Below, piece by piece: positions 1 through 11,191 of a stretch of 64,000 nucleotides of DNA. A program made the translations under genes and the position numbers. Source of the stretch: Siphonodentalium dalli. Lineage: Eukaryota > Mollusca > Scaphopoda > Gadilida > Siphonodentaliidae. The notes beneath the pieces are model-generated. The model ran no database searches and was not told the DNA's origin. It saw nothing but the letters and a program-made list of their open reading frames with translations. Location of the stretch: NCBI GenBank assembly GCA_032622095.1, contig CP136062.1, positions 227,494,578 through 227,558,577 on the forward strand. The letters are read 5' to 3'. How positions within the stretch are numbered: position 1 is the stretch's first letter; each line of letters starts with the position of its first letter.

Positions 1-469
1 GAAATACCTTACTGACCCATATATATGTACATGGATCCATCAAATGCACAACAATGTGTTTCTAGAAGCCAAAATTTAATAAACATGATTAAATTTCCTA
101 TTAATAACTCATGACGTCGCGTGATCTTGTTATTAACCCATCTGTCCTATTTATAGGACAATCCAGTAGATATCATGATTTATCAACTCATTTTCCGTAT
201 CATTTACTATGGGACTTTGAGTAGAAAGTTTGTGATCATATAATAATTAAGTTTAAAGTCCCACTTCATACCTAGGTCACATTATACCCGACATATTCCA
301 TAGTATATTCCATTTGGAATAGGAACCAAACATATATATAAATATTCCACCAGAGTATGGAACAGCTGCATGCATGTGCTCCCCCTCCCCGAGTGATAGA
401 CTGCACGACCAGTGATAGACTCACCCCGAGACTACTCCCGTTATTTATCCCATAATTCATCATAATTCA

Positions 470-680
470 CAATTAAGAGATAGAGTTATTCACCTTCCAT
501 TGAGAATAATAAACTGGCAGTACAACAAGATCCAAATTAAGCACATAACACACGTCGGTAATCAACATTTTCACAGTTTATTCGGCCGGATAAGTTGATA
601 AAACAATGTTTTGGAGCTTACTCTTTCAAATTGTATATAATATGGAATATGTTGTATATAATGTGATCTGGGGACATCCA
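470..680. repeat. Dispersed repeat shared with 7190-7405
   Basis: Both copies, same orientation, contain CACGTCGGTA, TTCACAGTTTATTCG, CTGGATAAGTTGA-like and ATATAATGTGATCTGGGG. No coding content recognised. Confidence 0.65.
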
Positions 681-926
681 AGCCTTGAAATAGTGTGTCT
701 GTCATTTGCAGAATGAGGCCCCCAGAGGGTGAATTTAGTGATGCTACCCCGCATAGCGGGCTAGCATCACCAAATTCACCCTCTGGGAACCTCATTCTGC
801 TGAGGTGTAAGCAGAATGAGGTCCCCAGAGGGTGAATTTGGTGATGCTATGCGGGGTAGCATCACTAAATTCACCCTCTGTGGACCTCATTCTGCAAATG
901 ACAGACACACTATTTCAAGGCTTGAG
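681..926. mobile_element. Palindromic CAAGCCTTGAAATAG MITE, double-hairpin copy
   Basis: Ends CCAAGCCTTGAAATAGTGTG and its inverse. Two palindromes with GGTCCCCAGAGGGTGAATTT arms lie back to back, joined by GAGGTGTAAG. Same structure at 46302-46556. Confidence 0.85.
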
Positions 927-930
927 GACA

Positions 931-1024
931 TCTTTCGCCGGTATATCCATTCGATAGGGTTCACGCCGGTATACCCATTCGATTAGGGTTCACGCCGGTA
1001 TATCCATTCCATAGGGTTCACGCT
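931..1024. repeat. Three tandem copies of a roughly 29-bp unit
   Basis: CGCCGGTATATCCATTCGAT followed by AGGGTTCA, with small differences among copies. Confidence 0.8.
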
Positions 1025-1086
1025 ATCGGTGTGGCCAGGGCCCGATTATTTTCCAAACTGACCAAAGAATTGTACTTGGCCAAACT

Positions 1087-1612
1087 ATTCCATGAGAGAA
1101 AATATCCTCTTGTGATTTTCGGTCCAGTTCACTATCGATCCGTGTCCAGTTCACTTGCGAGTTTTGTGTGCAAAATGACGACATTTACTACAATTCCGGC
1201 GGTTATTGCATAGAATTTCCACGAATAGACCACGTATGCAAATAGCACAACAATGAACTTATGTTGATACTTAAGATTATATTAGTTCTATATTTATAAT
1301 GTTTCAAAACTGAGAAACGTTTACTATTAAACCACTCTTTCTCTTATAAATGGTGAACTGGGGTCCATCACAACTGAACTGGAACATTTTTGAAAATTGA
1401 TAAATTCTACTAATGTACGTTTCCTTAACAATTTCCAACTAGAATGTTTTGATAGTTGACGTAGCCGCAAAGGTATAATATTCAACAAATGAACTGCATA
1501 TATTTCTCTGTTGCAGAAAACTTGCGTTATTTACCATGGGAAAATCCCCAGTGACCTTGACCAGAACGGATAATAACTGGACCGAAAATTACCAGAGGAT
1601 CTTTTCTCATGG
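1087..1612. repeat. Inverted repeat around GATTTTCGGTCCAGTT
   Basis: TTCCATGAGAGAAAATATCC with TTTTCGGTCCAGTT at the left is mirrored by AACTGGACCGAAAATTACCA and GATCTTTTCTCATGGAA at 1571-1614. Probable decayed element; no gene seen. Confidence 0.5.
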
Positions 1613-2642
1613 AACAGTTACTACCCCGTGATTCTGTTATATATATATATATATATTTATTTTTTTTAGTTTCGTTTTTCTCAATGGTTCTAAATTTTGG
1701 TTTTTCAATATAGCCAGAATTTCTGAAAAATGACCAAAGATATTCAGAAATGATCAACGTGGACTGTTCCCACTCATAACGACCTATTTCCATGGTTTCC
1801 GCATTCCATGATTCACCTTTATGATTGTAGGGCGATATGTATATTTACAGGTGTTCCAGCTAAATTAGATGAAACAAGTTTTGCTTTGTGTATATAGCGG
1901 ATCACTGATGAGTCGCAATTCTATACGAAATTAATCAACGTCCTGCACTAAATTCTATTCGAGTCGAGTTAGCGGGGCTCGAATAGAATTTAGTGGTCGT
2001 GGTTAATAAATTTCGAAAAAGAATTACGACAAATTTGAGATCCTTTTTATCACATAATCACATTTTAGCAAGGAAAAACCATATCGAAACGGCTGGGGTT
2101 TTAAAAAAAACAATTAATATTGATTTCCTTATCACAACCAAAGAGGAATTAAAGTGCACTTTCAAGAAAAAATATATTTCCATTTTAAATGTGTCTGTTC
2201 ATGTTGACAACATTGTTCAACCACCCTTAACACTCATGTTTATCTCACCCAACACATATTGAATATTAAAATTATATTCTGATTAACATAATAATAATAT
2301 TGATCGATATTATTGCGCTAAGCTGTTACGTCACTGTGCGTGCCGATAATACATGTGTGTCTTACTAAAAATATAAGGCCGGGTTCATGGGCTATTTATG
2401 TGATAAATTATAATTCTAACTTTTAGTTATATAAAGCATGTCTTACCAATATATTATATATATATTCGATGATTTAAGGAGACGCTATATCATTTATTTT
2501 GTAATAGCAATTGACTAAATCTATATGGTAATGTATGTATAACCTGTTTTATATGTCAATTGTTCCGTGTCTAAGGAGAATTAGATATCTTGAAAATATG
2601 ACGTTGCGCTCTGAATGTATCTTTAATGTTCTGATATCTTAA

Positions 2643-2952
2643 AGATGCATAGTCCGAATTAACGCTCTCAAATTACTATTTCTTTGGCTTCCGGGGTAAA
2701 AAAAATATCTGATTCGAGCCAAGGAACCCACCCATCAAAGCTCAGAGTGATGAGATATCGATTTTGGCCTGAAACCGTCTTCTCGTCGACTTTTTCCCAG
2801 GCTACTAAGAAGAATAATAGATTTCAAATTTCAAAAATCGATATCTAATCACTCTGAGCTTTGATGGGTGGGTTCCTCGACTCGAATCAAATATTGTTTA
2901 CCCCGAAGCCAAAGAAACAGTAATTTGGGAGCGTTAATTCGGATTATGTATC
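2643..2952. mobile_element. Palindromic derivative of the AGGTACTCAATCC-type MITE
   Basis: TTAA at 2639-2642 and 2953-2956. Both halves are the CATAATCCGAATTAACGCTC end of the family in inverted orientation around a GTCGACTTTTTCC centre, so it is a fold-back version made of one end twice. Confidence 0.8.
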
Positions 2953-3010
2953 TTAAATGCATATGTACACATTAAATCAATTCGTCGGTCCATTGTGGAG
3001 ATAGAACAAT

Positions 3011-3304
3011 ATGGCAAAGACAAAAATGAGTTTTGGAAAAGTCTTCCATAGCCTAGCTTTAATAGTAATTTGGTATACATTTGTTTGTTTGGACACGGTA
3101 TCTGGTGATTTTCGGACAGTAAATCCCGCGCCAAACGATACTATAATATCTAATATCTCAGCAAAATGGACCTGGATAACATTATCACATAATCGCGCTG
3201 AAAAAGTGCTGAATTGTACACAGGTGTTTTGTACTATCGGTGCAAAACAGAGTTCAGACCACGGGTCCCCTGGTGCGACAACCCACCATGTGTATCCACC
3301 TTAA
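3011..3304 (+). CDS. Signal-peptide-like ORF inside a long inverted-repeat element
   Basis: The start MAKTKMSFGKVFHSLALIVI is followed by a hydrophobic stretch and a likely cleavage site before SGDF; two cysteines and two N-glycosylation-like sites follow. From about 3262 the frame runs into a palindromic insertion (3262-3380), so the C-terminus is not original. Unrecognised; possibly a captured first exon of a secreted protein. Confidence 0.25.
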   Translation: MAKTKMSFGKVFHSLALIVIWYTFVCLDTVSGDFRTVNPAPNDTIISNISAKWTWITLSHNRAEKVLNCTQVFCTIGAKQSSDHGSPGATTHHVYPP

Positions 3305-4037
3305 TACCTTAATAAGGTAACTATAAAGGTATTAAGGTGGATACTCGTGGTGGGGTTGTCGCACCAGGGGACATGTGGTTCAGACCCCTCGCTACGCTAT
3401 GTCTCTCGGCTGCAGGCCTGTGTATTTTCTTATTTAAATTTTTTTTATTGAAGTATTTTGTCAGTTACAATTCATTCTGGCTTGATCTAGACAATTTTCA
3501 AATTAATATGAACAGTTCAGTTTCTCAGAATAATGCAGAATGAATTGTAACCTAAAAGTCTCAAATAAATAAATGTGGCATATCTTCACATTACATGTAG
3601 GTACTGGCAGTTACGTCAACTGTGTTACTGAAAGTCTGGTGCCCACCAGCAGCATGTTTTCAGTTCAATTTAATTTTTATTGGAACGCGAACAATTATTC
3701 TCCAACAGAAATCGTGGCAGACGCGAACACACCATTTCGAACCAGATTACAAAAGATATATACCCTTCAGCACATTTTCAAAACATGCGTATACCCTTCG
3801 GTCATGATATCGATGCCAATGCCGAAACTGTTATTATTATGTTGTAATTACAATATAATTATGATATTCAATTTGTGTTGGGTATTTAGTGTTGACTGAG
3901 ATAAAAATTGGTGATAATGGTGGTTGAACAATTTTGTTAACATGAAAAAGACACATTCAAAATGAACACTATTTTTTTAAAGGTGTCTTTACTTCCTCTT
4001 TGGTTGTGATAAGGAAATCAATATTAATTTTGTTTAA

Positions 4038-4491
4038 CCCTTTACCCAACAGAACGGCCCTGTGCCAATGCATTCTCTTATATATGCGTGTCGACCCTAG
4101 GTCGCCTCGGATATATAAGAGAATGCATTGGCTTAACATATTAAAAATGATAAAATTATCAAAGAATGTAGAAAAATATTATAAAAATTGTTAAAAAATG
4201 TAAGAAAAAATTATAAAATTGTTAAAGAATGTAAGAAAAAATGGTAAAAAGTGTTAAGAAAAGAATTTTTTAGGCCAATGCATTCTCTTATATATGCGAG
4301 GCGACCTATGGTCGACTCGCATATATAAGAGAATGCATTGGCACAGGGCATAACTGTAACCATCACAATGTGGTCAATGAACCGGTTCCAATGATATCCA
4401 TATTTGTATGGTGTTATTGAGACAGACCGAAGATATTTTAGGCTGTTGAAGCTTTATTTGGGCGTTTTTGGCCGTTGTGTTGGGTAAAGGG
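4038..4491. mobile_element. piggyBac-type MITE with two internal hairpins
   Basis: TTAA at 4034-4037 and 4492-4495; termini CCCTTTACCCAACA and inverse. Inside are two near-perfect palindromes of about 66 bp (near 4066-4133 and 4274-4343) with AATGCATTCTCTTATATATG arms. CCCTTT ends and a TTAA target are hallmarks of piggyBac. It lies in the right arm of the 1906-4688 element. Confidence 0.85.
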
Positions 4492-5254
4492 TTAACCCCA
4501 GTAGTTTCGAGATTGTTTTTCCTTGCTAAAATGTGATTATGTGCTAAAATAGATCTCAACGTCGTCGCAATTCGCTACGAAATTCATTAACCTCGTCCAC
4601 TAAATTCGATTTGAGCCTCGCTAAATCTCGTTCGATTCGAATTTAGTGCACTCCGTTAATAAATGTCTATTATAATTGCGACTCATCACAGCGCCTCTAT
4701 AAATAAAACTCAGTCGACGATATTGCATTTTCTGTTAAATTTCTCTCTCATTGCGAGTTATTTTATCCACTTGAATATAAATCTACAGTACATATTTCTT
4801 TTACAAAAAGTTACCTATAGAAATCCAGGGTTCGCAAAGTACCGTCGGTACCAGGAAATGTGGTATCGGAACCACGGTATTGGTATCGCGGTACTGCCCA
4901 TATATCCTCATATATATTTTTTAAAGCGGGTGTATACGTGAATAATGTAGTTTGTTGAGAGGAGGGATGGTTGATTTTGCACAGATGAACAGATCAAAAG
5001 GGTGAATAGTACATGACAGGCGAATAACATACATTCCAATATACATTTACCCATTTTATGAAATTGCATGATTTTATGAAGGCATGCTTCTTCATACCAC
5101 TATACCTCGGGGACGAGCTACTGACATATTAGACTCGACGCATTTTTCTTTGCCCTTGTATGCGAATAACATTTATTTCAATATACATTGGTGCATTTTA
5201 TATATTGTGACATGGTATGCTTTTTATGAGGGTGCTTCTTCATACCACTGGTAT

Positions 5255-5840
5255 ATACTGCCTCGGGGGGGGGGGGGGGGTCGGAAACAAATTTCAGGCA
5301 CGTATGGCATTTTTTCCCTTTCGATCATTTTTTGTACCCACCCACCCCCACCGCCAAATTTTTTTCCGTTTTCGGCAGTTTTTTCCGACCATTTTTTGAC
5401 ATCCACCCCCCCCCCTTTTAACACTAAAACAGAGATTTGCGGGGGGAAATTCACTGTAAACAGCTGTATATGAATTTCTGTGCATACTATTTATCATGGA
5501 TGTTAACATGGACATGTAAATAGGAATGAGTAATTTTGAGGTCATTCGGCCAAAAAAACATGGCTGCCAGCGGCCATCTTGGATTTAAAAATTTGCAACA
5601 AAATACAACACGATAACTGCCTGCAGTCAGTTTACCAGTTAGAATTACATTATTTCTCTCATTCAAACTGATTCAAAGTGGTTTTGAAGCCCAACTCATT
5701 GCCAAAACACTAAAAACAAGCAGGAAATTTTTTTTTAGTTGCGGAAAAAATTGCTTGTTGGTGGCTTTGACCACCCACCCACCCCGGCATACGTGCCGGA
5801 AGAAATTTGTTCACCCCCCCCCCCCCCCTGCCTCGGGAAC
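5255..5840. repeat. Inverted pair with 15-16 base G/C runs
   Basis: CTGCCTCGG then 16 G at 5265-5280 and AAACAAATTTCAGGCACGTA, mirrored by ACGTGCCGGAAGAAATTTGT, 15 C at 5814-5828 and CTGCCTCGG. Overlapping ORFs on both strands are low-complexity artefacts. Confidence 0.65.
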
Positions 5841-6064
5841 GAGTTATGAACGCATATAGACTCGACACATTTTGATTTTCTCCTGTCGCTTGGGTCATCG
5901 AGATAGTAGTCCCAAATGTTACTGGTGTTCATATTTGTTCTGCAACATGTAGTCATGATTAACTCAATTGAATTTGGTAATACGAAGAAAAGTCGATATA
6001 TAGACGACCACTTATAATACACTTGCATAATCTAACAGGTGCGTAGCAAACAAGAAACCACCGG

Positions 6065-6331
6065 TTGCCGGTGGAGACTGGTTCCTGGACAAACACACCA
6101 TATAACGGGAGATTATGCTCGTTATGTGGAGAGGGACTCGGAGATGAATTTCATTTTATACTAGTATACCCAAACCTGAAAGAGCTTAGATCAAGGTATA
6201 TAAAGACATATTACTATAAAATACCCAACACATTGAAGCTAACCTACCCTTTTAATAGCGGTAATAAACGAACGCTTACTAATCTTGCTCTATTTATTAA
6301 GAAAGCCCAATCAATAACGAGGATCTCCTGA
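6065..6331 (+). pseudogene. 3' terminal fragment of a non-LTR retrotransposon ORF2
   Basis: The frame reads PVETGSWTNTPYNGRLCSLC, then GDEFHFILVYPNLKELR and RYIKTYY. RLCxLC with GDEFHF and a later YYY segment is the typical C-terminal zinc-knuckle-like tail of LINE polymerases in invertebrates. The second half of the zinc motif has Tyr in place of the usual Cys (VYP for CP), so it is probably inactive. The rest of the polymerase is absent (5' truncation). The 3' UTR runs to about 6530 and ends in an A-rich AATAAATTGAAAATTGAA tail. Confidence 0.75.
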
Positions 6332-6539
6332 GGCACACCAAAAATCATATAAACCGACACAAACCTTCTGATCACTGACCACATATCCCATATTATATTG
6401 CCGTATATATATTCATGTAACGCACTGCACGCATGCACAATCCAAAATATTTTGAAATTTAACAGTGTATATTTTCCGCTCTATGTCGAAATGACGACGA
6501 GTATATACCAATAAATTGAAAATTGAACAATAACTATTA

Positions 6540-7190
6540 CCCTCTAAACAATTATAATGTGTGTGTGGAATTTGACCGGTTCAGGGTGTGCTAGATATCC
6601 CAATAGGGTCACATTAACACGGCATAATGTCTGACCCCCGACAAAACCATGGAGTCAGCAGTCATAGAATTGATCACAATGTGACAGAAACACATCACTC
6701 ACACATCCTAGTTATCAGCATCGTTGTCAACGAAATCTTGGTGTACTCATCAGCTACATTCTGTCTGCGTTATCGTGTGCACACCATATGACAGTTCTGT
6801 AAATATCTCACTATCACCATATGACACATATAATTAATACGACCCCAGATGCAGAAAGCATGTGCGCGATCAAGGCTATACCAATATATGATTCACTTCC
6901 GGTTCAAAGTTCGAAAAACACAACTGTTAACCTACTCCGTATACCTGACGTTTATAATTAGAGTAAATCGTTTAGCTCTGTTTGAATAGTTGGGTCCACC
7001 AAATACTGTTAACCCTGTTGTGTAACTGCTTTTTCAACCAATCCCGATTATCGGCGGTTCTGACAGTCAGAACAGGTATCGCATTTAAAACTTAATTTAA
7101 TTTTCTATTATCAATCCTGATAGTGCCTAATGAACGGTTTGCTGAAATCATACAAATATTTTCCTTCGTCTCGCTCCCAGAGTGCAACAT
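6540..7190. other. Unassigned stretch
   Basis: No ORF, repeat or RNA signature recognised. 4690-5240, 7780-8290, 8725-9370, 13780-14118, 14520-14950, 15650-16085 and 17052-17550 are similar. Confidence 0.4.
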
Positions 7191-7547
7191 AATTCAAACT
7201 AAGATATAGAGTCATTCCCCTTTTCATTGAAAATAGTAGACTTACAGTGTAATCCAGTTGAAACTTAAGCACAAAAACACGTCGGTACCTCAACAAAAAC
7301 GACATCTTCACAGTTTATTCGTCTGGATAAGTTGAAAATACAATGTTTCGGAGCTTCCTCTTTCAAATTTCAAATGGTACATAATATATAATGTGATCTG
7401 GGGGGGGGGGGGGGTCTTTAAGCCGCATTTAGCCCGGTTGCGATTCCGGTATTTCTACCGACTGCCAACCCTGCCTGGAACCATGAGTATATATTTTAAA
7501 TAATCAAGTTAAAATGGGACAGTGCGTTAGTCAACGTAATCTGTTTA

Positions 7548-7760
7548 CAGTAATGCCCAAAGTAATTGACAACTTAACCACAGCAGAATTATGGGAAATT
7601 TTTCAGGATTTAGTCAGAAATATGGCTTGTTGCCATTCATCGGAAAGCTTTCGCCGAGAGTTTTCCGATGAATGGCAACAAGCCATATTTCCGACTAAAT
7701 CCTGAAAAATTACCCATAATTCTGCTGTGGTTATGTGGTCAATTACTTTGGGCATTACTG
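7548..7760. mobile_element. Mariner-type palindromic MITE
   Basis: TA at 7546-7547 and 7761-7762; termini CAGTAATGCCCAAAGTAATT and inverse; an almost perfect palindrome of about 100-bp arms. TA duplication with CAGT ends fits Tc1/mariner. The bases outside (GTCAACGTAATCTG) are also inverse, so it may sit in an older palindrome. Confidence 0.82.
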
Positions 7761-8293
7761 TAATCAGATTATGTTGACCTATTTTGACCTTAATTAACGT
7801 GCAAATTATTTTGGTTGTCTGCCAGTCACGACGGTTGTCCTGTATTTGGACGTGGAGCCATCAATCAAAGTTATTCACTTATCAGTTTGATGAGTTTGAT
7901 GCTATAATATAGCGTTATGTCCTTTCTTCTTATTTTTCACAGATTGTCAGTTGGCAGCCTTGCTAATTGGTTAAATGGACATGAGGCCATGTCCCAATAT
8001 TTAATGTTTTAGATTGAAATCACTTGAGTTAGATATGATAAAAATAAAATAACGTATAGCTGCCATTCTAGGTAACATAAAAATGCTATTCCATACATTT
8101 TAGTATTATTTCATATGATCATCCAAACTCCATGCAGCGCCCTCTACGTTATCACTGCCACAAGGATGGTATGTTGCGGACCGATACATCTATTTTTACA
8201 TATCGTCGGAACTATATTTAGTCACCTATTATCTTATTTTGACCACCAAAAGTTTGAAATAATGGTAATTCTTTCGGTATTTATAAGAACAAT

Positions 8294-8716
8294 ACGGAAG
8301 CGTATTCGGGACATGGTAGAACAAAAATAAAGTCAAAATTTTGACTTTTTATCTCGAAATTTCGACTTTCTAAGTCAAAATTTTGACTTTATAAACTCAA
8401 AATTTTGACTTTTTATAATTTTCTAAAAATAGAATCACACTGCTTATTCTATTTTTAGAAAATTCTTAAAAGTCAAAATTTTGAGTTTGAAAGTCAAATA
8501 TTTCGAGATAAAAAGTCAAAATTTTGAGTTTATAAAGTCAAAATTTTGACTTAGAAAGTCGAAATTTCGAGATAAAAAGTCAAAATTTTGAGTTTGAAAG
8601 TAAAAATTTCGAGATAAAAAGTCAAAATTTTGAGTTTATAAAGTCAAAATTTCGAGATAAAAAGTCAAAATTTTGACTTTATTTTTTGTTCTACCATGTC
8701 CCGAATACGCTTCCGT
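8294..8716. mobile_element. Palindromic element with 8-bp target duplication AGAACAAT
   Basis: Perfect inverted termini ACGGAAGCGTATTCGGGACA at both ends; AGAACAAT at 8286-8293 and 8717-8724. The interior is arrays of AAAGTCAAAATTTTGAC and TCGAAATTTCGAGATA in opposing orientation around a central CTAAAAATAG inverted repeat. The 8-bp duplication suggests hAT-like mobilisation. Confidence 0.88.
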
Positions 8717-9375
8717 AGAACAATATGAACTGAGCCAGACATAGACAATTTTAATCCTAAAACATAAGAACTATAAGAACACGTAAGAAATCCTTACCAA
8801 ATGTCCTTATTGCAGTGGTATCTCAGTGGAGCGATGGGAGATAACTCTGCCTGGAGGATCATCATCCTGATCGGAAATTTAAAGAAAAATATTTCTATGA
8901 GAGGCCAATAAAATATTTTGAGTTGGGAGATTTTTTAGGGTAGGTATAGGGTCAGGGGAAACCAAGTGTATTTATTATGGCCAAGCCGCCTAAGATTCCC
9001 GACGATGTGCGGTACTAATTGCATGTGGCCTAGCGCCAAGCATACCTCAAAGATATGTTTTGTTTATTTATTATTATTTTGTCAAACTAACTGTAAATAA
9101 ATGCTCAAATAAATTTGGTCACAAGAACCATCTAAAGTGACTGCTGAACTTTCGACTTTGTTTGAAAACCATTCCCATCATTGACAAGCTCGATTGTGTA
9201 TCTAAGCCATCTTATAGTTAATGATGGTGTATCTCTAGCAGGCCACAATTACGATAAAAACAATTATAAAACCCAATTTCAAGCCTACAAATACCTTTTT
9301 CTGTGAATAACATCACAGGTCCCTGAGACAAATTTGGTCACAACGCTAAAAGTACCCATATATAAGACTTATTAA

Positions 9376-9775
9376 AGATACATAATCCGAATTAAGGCAA
9401 ATTACTATTAATTTGGCTTCAGGGATACAAAATATGTTATTCCAGTCGAGGAACCCACCCATCAAAGCTCAGAGTGATCAGATATCGATATTTGAAATCT
9501 TTATTTTTCACCACCGATAATTTTAAGTGGCCCAGTAAACAGTCGACGAGAATACAGTCTTGGGTGAAGATGGATAACTCTAAAATCAAGTGGCTCAAAT
9601 ATTTGACAAACCGGCAAAATTTCGTTGAACAAAATGTTGATATTGACGGTGGTTAGCATTACTTTTCGCCAATTAATCGATTCTGATAACTGAAGCGGCA
9701 TTTAAAAAAAAAAAATGTTGTTGGAGTCTGATGATATGGGGACCATCGAGTCAGATTGAGTCTTATATAGGTACT
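9376..9775 (+). mobile_element. AGGTACTCAATCC-type MITE, degenerate copy
   Basis: Contains GATACATAATCCGAATTAAG, the AGCTCAGAGTGATCAGATAT segment and the TCTGATGATATGGGGACCAT segment. The sequences just outside (GCTAAAAGTACC...ATATAAGACT) are also inverse to each other, suggesting insertion into the centre of another palindrome. Confidence 0.7.
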
Positions 9776-9789
9776 TTTAGTGTTATGAC

Positions 9790-10940
9790 CAATGTTGTGC
9801 CATGAATATGAATAAAACACAGACAGAACTGAGGATTTTGGAATATTATTATTATTTATCTATTAAAGTGGTTTATTCCTAATGTAACCGAGCAAGCTAT
9901 CTGAATCGATATGACATTTTGCCTTCATGGAGCAAACTCCGTGCAGGGTTTACCTCCCTTGATGAGTCGGTAAGACCGCTGCTGCCGGCGACATTTTACC
10001 CACATTTGCTGGACTTGCGCGATATTGAGATATATACTAAGCAAACAGAGCAACATGCTGCCCTTGTTAAGCATACAAAATATCGAACAAAATTTGTATT
10101 AATTTTGAACCTTAATTTTGAAAAGTCCCACTAAAACAGAAGAACTATATTTCGAAACGGTGTGATTCGGTTCTTAGATTATTTTATCATCACAAAAGTC
10201 CAAACGCACGTGTACGACATTGTCACAACTCGCACGGCAAGTCATACACAAGAGTTCTAATTTGCTGCAATTTTGACGAGTAGCTTGCGAAAATCGTCAA
10301 CAAAACTACCGCTCTGATTTTCCATTCTGTCATTATGTTTTAGTGCGAGAAATTTTCTCAAAGCAAATAGAAAATTTGACTTTGGAGCGATCGGGTTTCG
10401 CCATTTTTGCTAGAAAAACCCATGCTAAATAAAGAAACACTGACTATTACCCAGCCGGTGACAGAGTCAGAAAGGAAGTATGACTGGTGCGCTCTGCTAG
10501 AGATTGTTCATGGAGATCGAGTGCTAACAAGATCGAGTTCTCCCGCTGGCTATGCTCCGTGTACGTGTCTGCGAGACCGTCTGAAAAACAAAACAGGTGT
10601 TTTCCATTGGTATTTATTATTGTATACACCGGAAACTATAAAAAAACTAGTTAGGAAGATATACACTGTATTTAAGTGGTCCTGCTAATTTACTATGATG
10701 TTGGAAGATCATGCCATGACTATCTACTCTGGCTACGCCGGTAGATATCATATTTCACCAGTTCATAACCTGGGAATTTGTTTAAACCTGTTCTGACGGA
10801 AACCCCACTATAACATTGAAAAAAGATCGCGCGAAATATATAAATAAAACAATCTCAATTAAAAACAAGCGCGCTACTTTAACAAACACATTGCTGTTAG
10901 TTTTACACGTAACATAATTATATCAAGAGCAATGCGTTTC
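9790..10940. other. Unassigned stretch
   Basis: AT-rich sequence with two short ORFs (9919-10134 and 10407-10688) that I do not recognise and that lack clear splice or start context. Nothing else seen. Confidence 0.4.
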
Positions 10941-10944
10941 TTAA

Positions 10945-11136
10945 CCCTTTCAGTGCCAAGTCCGATTTTTGTATCAACCCATATTTCCTTGATAATTTTT
11001 CAAATTTATTGATTAGAATAATGTGATACATTGATGGATAGAGCTCTTAGAAAAATTATCAAGGAAATATTGGTTGATACAAAAATTATCAAGGAAATGT
11101 GGGTTGATACAAAAATCGGACTTGGCACTGAAAGGG
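10945..11136. mobile_element. piggyBac-type MITE, CCCTTTCAGTGCCAAGTCCG termini
   Basis: TTAA at 10941-10944 and 11137-11140. Perfect terminal inverted repeat CCCTTTCAGTGCCAAGTCCG. A second copy is at 50969-51106. Confidence 0.88.
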
Positions 11137-11191
11137 TTAAAGTGGCGTGCTCGTTTTTATTTAGTTTTTTTAACTCCGTGGTTAAAGATAC

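Larger units (their letters stand above)
1906..4688. mobile_element. Long-terminal-inverted-repeat element with nested insertions
   Basis: Outer ends TGATGAGTCGCAATT and inverse. The inverted arms are about 350 bp: left 1906-2260, right from about 3890 to 4688 with the piggyBac MITE 4038-4491 inserted. Shared blocks include CACATAATCACATTTTAGC and ATTGATTTCCTTATCACAAC. Each outer tip has a small palindrome with CACTAAATTC arms. The interior holds a TTAA MITE (2643-2952), a palindrome (3262-3380) and the signal-peptide-like ORF. No target duplication identified. Confidence 0.65.

Noticed and set aside
5084-5545. Glycine- or proline-run ORFs on both strands
   Set aside because: Generated by G/C homopolymers within an inverted repeat.
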